From Gp7-AA10 sp041483175 (GTDB taxonomy: Bacteria > Acidobacteriota > Thermoanaerobaculia > Gp7-AA8), in the NCBI GenBank assembly GCA_041483175.1, contig JBGPFD010000023.1, positions 1 to 25,920 on the forward strand: a stretch of 25,920 bases of DNA. Reading direction: 5' to 3'. The notes under the pieces are model-generated. The model did not search any database, had not been told where the DNA came from, and saw only the letters and a program-made list of their open reading frames with translations. Positions within the stretch are counted from its first letter, which is position 1. Each line of letters begins with the position of its first letter. Positions 1-6,500 of the stretch are shown piece after piece. The position numbers and the translations under genes were made by a program.

Positions 1-86
1 CACCACCCCCACCCCCACAAATCGCCTGCGCTTGCGCGGCCGCGGGAGGCGGCTGGTTGGGCGGGTGTGGCGCGGTGGTCACCGAA

Positions 87-138
87 ACGTAGCGCCGGCT
101 CTTAGCCGGCGCACGCCGCCTGAGAGGCGGCGCTACGT
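87..138. repeat. REP-like paired hairpin element, copy 1
   Basis: The element is bounded by ACGTAG and CTACGT and holds two perfect hairpins. GCGCCGGCT/AGCCGGCGC (92-100/104-112) has a CTT loop, and CGCCGCCT/AGGCGGCG (114-121/125-132) has a GAG loop. Two adjacent GC hairpins with complementary outer ends resemble bacterial REP/BIME elements. The family assignment is by architecture only. Confidence 0.7.
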
Positions 139-231
139 CGGGGTACCACCACCCCCACCCCACAAATCGCCTGCGCTTGCGCGGCCGCGGGAGGCGGCTG
201 GTTGGGCGGGTGTGGCGCGGTGGTCACCGAA

Positions 232-283
232 ACGTAGCGCCGGCTCTTAGCCGGCGCACGCCGCCTGAAAGGCGGCGCTACGT
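232..283. repeat. REP-like paired hairpin element, copy 2
   Basis: Same architecture as the element at 87-138, with the second loop changed from GAG to GAA while both stems stay perfect. Its CTACGT end contains the stop codon (TAG on the minus strand, 278-280) of the zinc-ribbon gene. The element therefore supplies the end of that reading frame and may act as its 3' hairpin. Confidence 0.7.
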
Positions 284-778
284 CGGCGTACCACCGCCGC
301 CCCCGCCCGCGCCACCGTCGCCACCCTTGCCGCCGCGCCGCCTGCGAAATCGCCTGCGCTTGCGCGGCCGCCCTCCCTCGGGAGGCGGCTGGCCGGGCGG
401 ATGTGGGGGGGGTCGGGTGGGCGGCGGGGGAGGCGCGCCAGTGGCCTGGGCCGGGGGATGGGCGCCACGGCGACGGCGGCGGCGCCCACGGCCCGGGCGT
501 TCGCTGCGGGGCTGTCCACCGGGCGCGGGCGATTGCTGTTGCCCTCGCTTTTCCTGTCCACGCGACTCGGGGCGCGGGGGTTTCGCGGCGCGCCGATCGC
601 TCCCCACGCGCTGCTCGTATTCCTGCAGCTTTTTTTGCATGAAACGGCGCGCGATCGCATCCTGCCTCAGGCGCAATTCGTCGTGCCCGCAGTACGGGCA
701 GCGGCGCCATCCTTCGGGGTATGTTTTCCGGCAGGCTGAGCAGAGAATGCTCTTCGGCAGCGGCATGAATCGGCGCAT
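278..778 (-). CDS. Zinc-ribbon protein with Arg/Gly/Pro-rich tail
   Basis: The 166-residue product starts with a compact zinc ribbon: a CxxC pair at about residues 13-16 (CSAC) and a second at about 27-30 (CPYC), the usual four-Cys zinc site. A short charged helix follows (about 38-60). The remaining ~105 residues are low complexity, with runs of Arg (RRRRRR, RKRRR, RRRR), Pro stretches and a poly-Gly end, so probably disordered and strongly basic. That fits nucleic-acid or ribosome binding, but this is inference and no family is recognised. ATG at 778 or the second ATG at 766 could be the start. The gene is divergent from the QueD-like gene with almost no gap, and its 3' end merges with the 145-bp repeat array, so the tail may vary in length between strains. 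Confidence 0.65.
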   Translation of the reverse strand: MRRFMPLPKSILCSACRKTYPEGWRRCPYCGHDELRLRQDAIARRFMQKKLQEYEQRVGSDRRAAKPPRPESRGQEKRGQQQSPAPGGQPRSERPGRGRRRRRRGAHPPAQATGAPPPPPTRPPPHPPGQPPPEGGRPRKRRRFRRRRGGKGGDGGAGGGGGGTPT

Positions 779-792
779 TGTACACTTCGCCC

Positions 793-1368
793 GTGGACGA
801 GAATCGTCGCAAGACGATCCAGACGCTGATCACACTCGCCGAGGGGAGCAGTCCAGCAGATTGCTGGGATGACCAGCGTGCCGAGTCGCTGCTCCGTTCG
901 CAGTCGTCGCCGCAGGAGTTGCGCGAGCTGGGGATGAACGAAGGGATGATCGAGCGCCTCTTCCCTGCGCGGGTTGCCGGCCAATTCACCGTTCGCGTCG
1001 AAGCGCGATTCGAGGCCGCGCACTATTTGCGCGAGTATCGCGGCATCTCCGAGCCGCTGCACGGACACTCGTACAAAGTGGAGGCAGACCTCGCGGCGAG
1101 CAGCGGAGGCGTCGACGCGGACGCCATCGCCGTCGATTTCGTCAGCGCGCGCCAGAAGCTGGAAGCGCTGGCCAAGAAGCTCGACTACGGCTGCATCAAC
1201 AACGTGCCACCCTTCGACCACATCAATCCGTCGGCCGAAAACATCGCGCAGTGGTTCTATCGCGAACTTTCGGCGGCGGTGGCGAACGAAAAGGCAGTGG
1301 TGAAGGGGATTACGGTTTGGGAAGGGCCGGTGAATTCGGTGACGTTCACGCCTGAAGGAACACATTGA
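793..1368 (+). CDS. QueD/6-pyruvoyl-tetrahydropterin synthase-like protein, active site altered
   Basis: The C-terminal ~125 residues match the tunnelling-fold 6-carboxytetrahydropterin synthase (QueD)/PTPS family. They contain FEAAH and LHGHSY, which give the three zinc-binding His residues, then VDF, LDY and VWEG motifs. In canonical QueD a catalytic Cys sits three residues before the L of LHGH (CGRLHGH in E. coli). Here it is Ser (SEPLHGH), and the usual LDH of the catalytic dyad reads LDY. Zinc binding looks intact, but the standard activity may be lost or changed. A ~65-residue helical N-terminal extension is unusual for the family. GTG at 793 is chosen over an in-frame TTG at 778, which would overlap the divergent gene's ATG; neither has a clear ribosome site. 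No other queuosine or pterin gene is nearby. Confidence 0.8.
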   Translation: MDENRRKTIQTLITLAEGSSPADCWDDQRAESLLRSQSSPQELRELGMNEGMIERLFPARVAGQFTVRVEARFEAAHYLREYRGISEPLHGHSYKVEADLAASSGGVDADAIAVDFVSARQKLEALAKKLDYGCINNVPPFDHINPSAENIAQWFYRELSAAVANEKAVVKGITVWEGPVNSVTFTPEGTH

Positions 1369-1433
1369 ATTTCGAATTAAGAATTGAGAATGAAGAATCG
1401 GATTCGGCATTCTTAATTCTTCATTCGAAATTC
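1367..1433. repeat. AT-rich inverted repeat built of short words
   Basis: Perfect 11-bp outer arms (GAATTTCGAAT at 1367-1377, ATTCGAAATTC at 1423-1433) enclose repeats of GAATTAAGAATT/GAATGAAGAAT-like words on one arm and their complements on the other. This AT-rich block stands out in the GC-rich surroundings and fills nearly the whole gap between the QueD-like and DUF1802 genes. It could form a long imperfect hairpin and may end upstream transcription. Confidence 0.75.
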
Positions 1434-1440
1434 TTTTCTC

Positions 1441-1965
1441 ATGAACAAGCTTCCTAACCACACCGCATTAAAGGAATGGGCCTCCGCGATTGCGGCGCTG
1501 GCGCGCGGAGAGCAGGTGGTGCTGATCCGTAAGGGAGGCATCGCCGATCCGAAGTTCGGCCTCGAGGCGCCGCGCTTCTATCTGTTCCCCACAAACTTCC
1601 ATGAGGGGGGAAAAGGGCCACTCTCGGCTGTCCCCATCACCCACTGGTGCGAAGCCGTGCGCACGTGGGAGGTGCGCGATCTGGAGACGCTGCTGCGGCT
1701 CGAGCCGCTGGTGGTCTTCGATCGTGCGACCCTCGAGACGCGCTATCGCTTCCGGCCTGATCAGGCCGTGCACGTTATCGGCGTGCGCACATGGGCTCTG
1801 GCGAAGCCGCTGCATATCCCGCTGACCGACGCATACGCCGGCTGCCGGAGCTGGGTCAGCCTCGACGAAGAGGTCGACATCGAAGGGTCGAAGCCCGTGG
1901 TGGACGTGTCGATCCTGGAGGCGAGGCTGGGAGACATCGACGCGCTGCTCGCGACGCGCGTCTAA
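1441..1965 (+). CDS. DUF1802 family protein
   Basis: A 174-residue soluble protein recognisable as DUF1802. It has the N-terminal ALKEWASAIAALARGEQVVLIRKGGI segment type and a PTNFHEG segment at the place of the family's PT-x-H motif, in a protein of the usual family length. The function of the family is unknown; members often occur near nucleic-acid-related genes but no reaction is established. The ATG at 1441 lies just after the AT-rich inverted repeat, with no strong Shine-Dalgarno sequence. It is followed after 12 nt by the J-domain gene on the same strand, so the two are probably co-transcribed. Confidence 0.75.
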   Translation: MNKLPNHTALKEWASAIAALARGEQVVLIRKGGIADPKFGLEAPRFYLFPTNFHEGGKGPLSAVPITHWCEAVRTWEVRDLETLLRLEPLVVFDRATLETRYRFRPDQAVHVIGVRTWALAKPLHIPLTDAYAGCRSWVSLDEEVDIEGSKPVVDVSILEARLGDIDALLATRV

Positions 1966-1977
1966 GGGACCGCGGCC

Positions 1978-2715
1978 GTGGAACTGATCGGCGTCCTTTT
2001 CATGATCGCTGCCGGTGGCGTGATCGCCGTGGCCGTCATGATTGCCATCGGCGTGGCACAGAGAAACGCCGAGCCGAATCCGATCGCCTCGACCACACCT
2101 GACCGCAGCCGCATCGCCGCGTCGATCCTCTTTCACCTTCTCCTCGCCGGAGGGGCGGAGCCCGATGAGGCCTTGCGCGCGTTGCGGCGCGCGGGAGTGG
2201 CCTCGCCGGTCACGACGGGAATCGACGTCGCCAGTTGGGGCGACCGTTTCGCGCACCTCGCGACGGCAGAACAGAAACGATGGCTGCTGGAGACGGCGGT
2301 CCAGCTCGTCGCCGCTTTTGCGCGTCCGGTGCCTGTGCGGCAATACGCGGTGCTGCTCGACCTCAACTTCTCTCTCGGGTTCCAGACTGACGCGCTTGCC
2401 AAGCTGCGCGAGCAGTACGGATTCGACTACATCGACCACGCGAAGGAGGGGCGTCCTCGCGAGGCCGACCGCGGCGGTGGCGCCGTGCCTCTGTTCGTTC
2501 GCGGCACAGGCGACACCACGGCCCTGCTGGAAGTCCTGGGGATCGAAGGAGCGCCCGACCGGCAAACGATCATCTCCGCGTATCGCAGACTCGCGGCGCA
2601 GATCCATCCCGACCGCGTGCATGGCCAGCCGGCCGACGTGCAGTCCGAGGCGGCCGCGCGCTTCATCGAGATCACCCGCGCCTACGAGGCGCTGATGGCC
2701 CTCTATGGGGATTGA
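1978..2715 (+). CDS. Membrane-anchored J-domain (DjlA-like) co-chaperone
   Basis: The 245-residue product has one N-terminal hydrophobic segment (about residues 3-26), a helical middle domain (about 40-150), and a C-terminal J domain (about 181-243) with the diagnostic HPD tripeptide at 210-212. J domains stimulate the ATPase of Hsp70/DnaK. The order of membrane anchor, TerB-like helical domain and terminal J domain resembles DjlA, although the middle domain is only weakly recognisable. The start is GTG at 1978, 12 nt after the DUF1802 stop. The stop codon overlaps the -35 box of a predicted promoter for the next operon. Confidence 0.75.
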   Translation: MELIGVLFMIAAGGVIAVAVMIAIGVAQRNAEPNPIASTTPDRSRIAASILFHLLLAGGAEPDEALRALRRAGVASPVTTGIDVASWGDRFAHLATAEQKRWLLETAVQLVAAFARPVPVRQYAVLLDLNFSLGFQTDALAKLREQYGFDYIDHAKEGRPREADRGGGAVPLFVRGTGDTTALLEVLGIEGAPDRQTIISAYRRLAAQIHPDRVHGQPADVQSEAAARFIEITRAYEALMALYGD

Positions 2716-2740
2716 TTCCCGTCCCCGAGGATGCTAGAAT
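2712..2740 (+). promoter_or_regulatory. Sigma70-type promoter upstream of the sigma-factor operon
   Basis: TTGATT (2712-2717), a 17-bp spacer and TAGAAT (2735-2740) give a good housekeeping promoter. Transcription would start near 2747, leaving a leader of about 315 nt before the sigma-factor ATG. Confidence 0.55.
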
Positions 2741-2747
2741 TCTCGCC

Positions 2748-2774
2748 GGGAATTTGGGCTGTTCACTAGGTGTT
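2748..2774 (+). promoter_or_regulatory. SigR-type ECF promoter (GGGAAT-N18-GTT)
   Basis: GGGAAT at 2748-2753, exactly 18 bp, then GTT at 2772-2774. This matches the promoter recognised by actinobacterial SigR (GGAAT-N18-GTT). It lies upstream of a SigR-like sigma gene, as expected for autoregulation, and just downstream of the sigma70-type promoter, so the operon may have basal and stress-induced starts. Confidence 0.5.
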
Positions 2775-2849
2775 GCCGAAAAGTTTGTCAGCGCTTTCCC
2801 TCCGTTAACCGTAGCGAACTCATAGAAAACAATCACTTAGAGGAACATT

Positions 2850-2987
2850 GTGTCCGGTGTGGATGACGCGAGAAAAAGCGGACGCTCCGGCGCGTGCCTG
2901 ATTCAACGTTCTGACGGCAGAGGCCGTAACATCAAGAGCAGCCGCAAGTTCGAAGGAATTGTTTCGATTATCGCGAACTGGCAGTAA
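2850..2987 (+). CDS. Possible 45-residue leader ORF before the sigma-factor gene
   Basis: A GTG-initiated frame of 45 codons ending in TAA at 2985-2987, with AGAGGA 4 nt before the GTG as a possible ribosome site. The product is basic, without recognisable domains or membrane segments. Third-position GC is lower than in neighbouring genes. The surrounding 347-nt gap (2716-3062) is AT-richer than the rest of the window and otherwise holds only the two promoters. It may be a leader peptide, a small protein, or simply an open stretch in a regulatory leader. Confidence 0.3.
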   Translation: MSGVDDARKSGRSGACLIQRSDGRGRNIKSSRKFEGIVSIIANWQ

Positions 2988-3062
2988 CCAATTTATTTGC
3001 CACTGCATCTAATGATGAAGCGGCACGAAATCAGCACTTTTCACGATCATACGGGAGAGGCA

Positions 3063-3827
3063 ATGAAGAGCGCGGAAGCGTACGAGCACGAGCAGGGATG
3101 GGATTTTGAGAAGGCAGCCATGCCTTACGTCGACTCCCTGTACAACACCGCCTACCGGATGACGCGGAACTCCGAAGACGCAGAGGACCTCGTTCAGGAG
3201 ACCTATCTCAAGGCGTACAAGTACTACGACAAATTCGAAGAGGGGACGAACTTCAAGGCGTGGCTCTTCAAGATCATGAAGAACACGTTCATCAACAACT
3301 ACCGGAAGAAGAAGCTCACCCCGCACAAGATCGATTTCTCGGAGATTGAGGAATCGTACGAGCGCGTGATCCAGAAGAACGCTCCCGATCTGATCAAGGA
3401 TCCGGAGACCGAGATCTTCCAGGACATGATGGACGAAGACGTCAAGCGCGCGCTCGACTCGCTTCCGCACGACTACAAAATGGTCGTGCTTCTCGCCGAC
3501 ATCGAAGGCTTCTCGTACAAGGAGATCGCCGAGATCCTCGACTGCCCGGTCGGCACGGTCATGTCGCGCCTCTACCGCGGCCGCAAAATGCTCGAACGCA
3601 CGCTGCTCGAGTACGCCCGCAAGTATGGATACATCCGCGGCAAGGCTGAGCCCGCCAAGATGCGCTCACGCAAGGACGAAGACAAGGGCCCCAAGAAGAA
3701 AGAGGGCCCCGCGGAAGAGGAAGAGATCCAGGAGCCGGACGAGAACGAGGAAGAGGTCCTCTTCGCCGACGATGAGGATCTGGACCTCGAGGTCGAGGGC
3801 GAAGAAGAGGAATTCAATATCGAGTAA
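3063..3827 (+). CDS. ECF sigma factor, SigR (ECF12)-like, with acidic C-terminal tail
   Basis: The 254-residue product carries sigma region 2 (about residues 17-85; RMTRNSEDAEDLVQETYLKAY and the TNFKAWLFKIMKNTFINNYRKK segments) and region 4 (about 125-190; helix-turn-helix near GFSYKEIAEILDCPVGTVMSRLYRGR). The wording is closest to actinobacterial SigR, the thiol-oxidative stress sigma factor. ATG at 3063 is preferred because GGGAGAGG stands just before it; longer in-frame starts exist at 2997 (TTG) and 3012 (ATG). Unusually, after region 4 there is a ~60-residue tail, first Lys/Arg-rich and then very acidic: 22 of the last 38 residues are Asp or Glu. The next gene encodes the matching zinc anti-sigma factor. 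Redox control is inferred from that partner. Confidence 0.88.
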   Translation: MKSAEAYEHEQGWDFEKAAMPYVDSLYNTAYRMTRNSEDAEDLVQETYLKAYKYYDKFEEGTNFKAWLFKIMKNTFINNYRKKKLTPHKIDFSEIEESYERVIQKNAPDLIKDPETEIFQDMMDEDVKRALDSLPHDYKMVVLLADIEGFSYKEIAEILDCPVGTVMSRLYRGRKMLERTLLEYARKYGYIRGKAEPAKMRSRKDEDKGPKKKEGPAEEEEIQEPDENEEEVLFADDEDLDLEVEGEEEEFNIE

Positions 3828-3877
3828 CGCAGTTGCGAACACGTGGCAGTCGTCACTTCAGGCACAGAAGGACACTG

Positions 3878-4108
3878 ATGCTCTGTCACGATGTGAAACG
3901 CGTCATCTACTTCTTCCTCGACGGCACGCTCGACCTGCGGCGGCAGAACGACTTTCAACATCATCTCGATCTCTGCGCTGATTGCGAAACGAGAATCGTG
4001 ATCCACCGCCGCATCCGGATCTTCTTGAAGAAGCGGCTCGCACCGATCTGTGCGCCCGATCACCTGAAGCAGCGGCTGACTCGCTCGCTCCGCGCGTTCG
4101 CCGAGTAA
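3878..4108 (+). CDS. RsrA-like zinc anti-sigma factor
   Basis: A 76-residue protein with the zinc anti-sigma signature H29-x3-C33-x2-C36 plus an N-terminal Cys at residue 3, the four ligands arranged as in RsrA. A further Cys at 58 falls where RsrA has its CC pair. Aligned by eye with Streptomyces RsrA it shares the Cys...FLD...HH...C..C pattern and overall length. RsrA holds SigR inactive and releases it when the zinc thiols are oxidised to a disulphide; the same is inferred here. The start at ATG 3878 (AAGGA 6 nt upstream) is preferred over a longer frame from 3833. It lies 50 nt after the sigma gene, in the same operon. Confidence 0.85.
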   Translation: MLCHDVKRVIYFFLDGTLDLRRQNDFQHHLDLCADCETRIVIHRRIRIFLKKRLAPICAPDHLKQRLTRSLRAFAE

Positions 4109-4124
4109 TCGTAGAATCGGCGCC

Positions 4125-4703
4125 GTGGCCGATTCCGACAAACTGATTCTCGTCTCCTCCAATCTCAACAAGGCCATCGAAGCAGAGCGCATCCTCGGCA
4201 TGCCGTTGCTGTACGTCTCCCTGACGCTGCCTGAGATCCAGGCGGCGACCGTCGAAGAGATCACCCGCTCCAAACTCGAAGCCGCTCGCACGAAAGGCTA
4301 CGGCCGGCTCATCGTCGAGGACGTATCGCTCGGTTTCGATGAGCTGGGCAATTTTCCGGGCCCGTACATTCGCTGGCTGCTGGAAGCCGCCGGCGGCAAG
4401 GGTCTCGCCGCAATTGCCCATGCGCTGAACAACCGCGCCGCAACCGCCCAGTGTTGCGTCGCCTACTGGGACGGCAGCCAGGGCCATCAGTTTCTCGGCG
4501 CATGCGCGGGTGAGGTGCTCCTGCAGCCGCGTGGCACGCAGAACTTCGGATGGGATGCCTGGTTCCAGCCCAGCGGCTCCGACAAGACCTTCGCGGAGAT
4601 GTTGCCGGAGGAGAAGGACCGCGTCTCCCATCGGGGCCATGCCTATCGCCAACTCGCCTCGCACCTGCGTCAGGAAAGTGCCCATCCCGCCGGACGAAAG
4701 TGA
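4125..4703 (+). CDS. RdgB/HAM1-like non-canonical purine NTP pyrophosphatase
   Basis: The 192-residue product has the HAM1/RdgB features: an N-terminal SSNLNKAIEAERIL (substrate/metal loop), VEDVSLGFDELGNFPGPYIRW, and the C-terminal FGWDAWFQPSGSDKTFAEM and SHRGHAY motifs. This family hydrolyses ITP, dITP and XTP to monophosphates and pyrophosphate, keeping damaged purines out of DNA and RNA. VEDVSL replaces the more usual ...DDSGL motif, so this is a diverged member closer to the archaeal/eukaryotic type. GTG at 4125 is the start, 16 nt after the anti-sigma stop. It may belong to the SigR-like operon, which would fit nucleotide-pool cleaning under oxidative stress (inference). Confidence 0.8.
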   Translation: MADSDKLILVSSNLNKAIEAERILGMPLLYVSLTLPEIQAATVEEITRSKLEAARTKGYGRLIVEDVSLGFDELGNFPGPYIRWLLEAAGGKGLAAIAHALNNRAATAQCCVAYWDGSQGHQFLGACAGEVLLQPRGTQNFGWDAWFQPSGSDKTFAEMLPEEKDRVSHRGHAYRQLASHLRQESAHPAGRK

Positions 4704-4854
4704 TCCCGTTCGAGGACATCCGCTCGAGCCTCGATCTTCCACAGACGCATAACTTATTGAAAGGTATGGCTTTGTACCGCGGCCACCTTGGCAGGCGCCT
4801 TGAACTGATCGATGTGACGCCGGCGAGCCCGGCGCGCAGTGGAAAGGACGCCCA

Positions 4855-5022
4855 ATGTGGACATATGACGGAGAAGAATGGATCGAAGAGGGCGTGAACA
4901 AACGCGAGAAAAAAATGGATCAGGTCCAGCGGCCGGAAGAGGAATCACAGCTCGAACTGGAAGTGGTGAAGATCGTTCCGACGCCAAGAACGAACTACAA
5001 TCCGCCTCCACCGCTGCCGTAA
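4855..5022 (+). CDS. Small conserved-looking acidic protein, 55 residues, unknown function
   Basis: An ATG frame of 55 codons with AAAGGA 7 nt upstream and an intrinsic terminator 24 nt after its TAA, so it has the layout of a real small gene. The product begins MWTYDGEEWIEEG, has an acidic/Lys-rich middle and ends with a Pro-rich NPPPPLP tail. There is no membrane segment or known domain. The 151 nt before it (4704-4854) contain no recognisable gene. Confidence 0.6.
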   Translation: MWTYDGEEWIEEGVNKREKKMDQVQRPEEESQLELEVVKIVPTPRTNYNPPPPLP

Positions 5023-5046
5023 CACGCAGACCAAGATCACGACTGA

Positions 5047-5073
5047 GCCGCGCGGGAACGCGCGGCTTTTTTT
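5047..5073 (+). terminator. Rho-independent terminator
   Basis: A perfect 8-bp stem GCCGCGCG/CGCGCGGC (5047-5054/5059-5066) with a GGAA tetraloop is followed by seven T. It serves the plus-strand small gene; the other strand has no T-run. It lies right at the end of the convergent minus-strand gene. Confidence 0.92.
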
Positions 5074-5578
5074 ATTGCAGACCGATTTCGCGCAGCCAGC
5101 TCTGGATGGCGGCGATGGCGCGGTCGTTCTTGAAATTGTACCAGGCGCGCTCCAGCTTCCGATTCGTGGCCAGCGTGCGGCGAAAGGCCTCCGCCACGCC
5201 GATGCATGCCGCAAGTCGGTCGCGTGTTGCAGACGGGTCGAGCGCGGCGACGAAGGCGCGCCGGTCGTCGACCTCCGATTGCGCGCTGCGGGAAGGAACG
5301 CGCCGATACCGATCGCCCGTGAGCGAATCGCGTGTGTCGATCACTTCTCCGCCTTCGAGATCGAGGTAGTGCTCGAATTGTCCGGAGTCGTCGAGCCAGG
5401 CGACGGTGAGTCCCTCGAAATCGATCGCCTTTTGTGTCGAGGCGGGCTTCAACACGCCCGCGCCGGCTGGAGCCGGCGCCCACACAGTATTTTTCGCCAG
5501 GAACTCCCGCTCGCGCTCTTCGCGCCTGCGGTTCCAGCCGCGAATGACGAGGCGGATCTTCTGCATCAGGGTGGGCAT
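5072..5578 (-). CDS. UPF0158-like protein
   Basis: A 168-residue soluble protein. The FEHYLDLEGGEVI segment, the repeated R..F...L pattern and the C-terminal WYNFKNDRAIAAIQSWLREIGL resemble UPF0158, a family of unknown function. ATG at 5578 is chosen; the longer frame from 5629 would overlap the divergent murQ start. Its Ala/Pro-rich segment at roughly residues 32-44 (APAPAGAG) looks like a linker. It converges on the small 55-residue gene. Confidence 0.6.
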   Translation of the reverse strand: MPTLMQKIRLVIRGWNRRREEREREFLAKNTVWAPAPAGAGVLKPASTQKAIDFEGLTVAWLDDSGQFEHYLDLEGGEVIDTRDSLTGDRYRRVPSRSAQSEVDDRRAFVAALDPSATRDRLAACIGVAEAFRRTLATNRKLERAWYNFKNDRAIAAIQSWLREIGLQ

Positions 5579-5627
5579 TCTCGATCTCGAGCACGGCTCA
5601 GGATCGGGATGATATATCGTGCGGATC

Positions 5628-6500
5628 ATGAGTCAGGACCGGCTCGACGCCAGTCTGGACATCGACCGGCGATCGACTCTGGAAATCGTTCGCATCATTC
5701 AGCAGCAGGACGCGCTCGTGGCGCCGGCCGTGGCGGCGGAGGCGGAGCGGATCGCGAACGCGGTGGACGAGATCGCCAATCGGATGGCGCACCTTGGCAG
5801 CCTCTTCTACGTCGGTGCCGGAACGAGCGGGCGCATCGCCATGCTCGATGCCTCCGAGCTTTCGCCGACCTTTGGCATCGACGCCTCGCTGGTCCGCGTG
5901 CTGATGGCCGGAGGGGAGCGTTCCTTTTTCGCCGCGGCCGAAGGGGCCGAAGACGATGAGGAGGCGGCGATCGAGGCCATCGATCGCCAAGTCAGCGCCG
6001 ACGATGCGGTCGTCGGCATCGCCGCATCAGGGACCACTCCCTACACGGTCGCCGCGATTCGGAAAGCGAACATGATCGGAGCGCTGACCGTCGGCGTCAC
6101 CTCGCAGCCGGGATCGCCGCTGGCGCAGGAGGCGGACATCGCCATCGTCCCGCAGACCGGCCCCGAGGTGATCCTGGGGTCGACGCGGATGAAGAGCGGA
6201 ACGGCGCAGAAACTGGTGCTGAACGCGATCTCTACCGCGGTGATGATCCGTCTGGGCCACGTCTACTCGAACCTGATGATCGACATGCCGCCCACGAACG
6301 AGAAACTGCGCAATCGCGCGCTGCGAATCGTCGAGCTTGCGGCGGGCGTTTCACGTTCGGTCGCCGCTCAGGCAACGCGTGAGGCGAATGGAAATCTCCG
6401 GATTGCGGCGATCGTGGCCAGGAAGAAAATCTCCGCGGAGGAAGCGCGCAAGCTGCTCGACGCACACCATGGGAGCCTGGGCGAGGTGCTCGAGGCGTGA
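5628..6500 (+). CDS. murQ: N-acetylmuramic acid 6-phosphate etherase
   Basis: A 290-residue SIS-fold enzyme that cleaves the lactyl ether of MurNAc-6-phosphate to give GlcNAc-6-phosphate and D-lactate. Diagnostic motifs are YVGAGTSGRIAMLDASE (about residues 61-77, with Glu77 as the likely catalytic residue) and GPEVILGSTRMKSGTAQK. Length matches the family. ATG at 5628 is preferred; a GTG three codons upstream is also in frame. It is the first gene of a salvage operon, and its TGA overlaps the anmK start by 4 nt, pointing to coupled translation. Confidence 0.95.
   Translation: MSQDRLDASLDIDRRSTLEIVRIIQQQDALVAPAVAAEAERIANAVDEIANRMAHLGSLFYVGAGTSGRIAMLDASELSPTFGIDASLVRVLMAGGERSFFAAAEGAEDDEEAAIEAIDRQVSADDAVVGIAASGTTPYTVAAIRKANMIGALTVGVTSQPGSPLAQEADIAIVPQTGPEVILGSTRMKSGTAQKLVLNAISTAVMIRLGHVYSNLMIDMPPTNEKLRNRALRIVELAAGVSRSVAAQATREANGNLRIAAIVARKKISAEEARKLLDAHHGSLGEVLEA

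Larger units (their letters stand above)
1..290. repeat. Two tandem copies of a 145-bp repeat
   Basis: Two near-identical units lie head to tail with a 145-bp period (about 1-145 and 146-290), differing by a few substitutions and a small indel near their starts. Each unit has a CCACCACCCCC-type stretch, an Arg-codon-like GC-rich stretch, and a paired hairpin element. A diverged partial third copy (about 344-410) lies inside the 3' coding part of the minus-strand zinc-ribbon gene, so the array looks like duplications of that gene's tail plus the hairpins. The array continues off the left edge of the window, so total copy number is unknown. No gene is supported in 1-277. Confidence 0.85.

Noticed and set aside
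1..420. CRISPR array
   Set aside because: Two 145-bp tandem units with no alternating short repeats and unique spacers.
2820..3008. 62-codon minus-strand frame in the sigma-factor leader
   Set aside because: No ribosome site, and it opposes the promoter region; likely chance.
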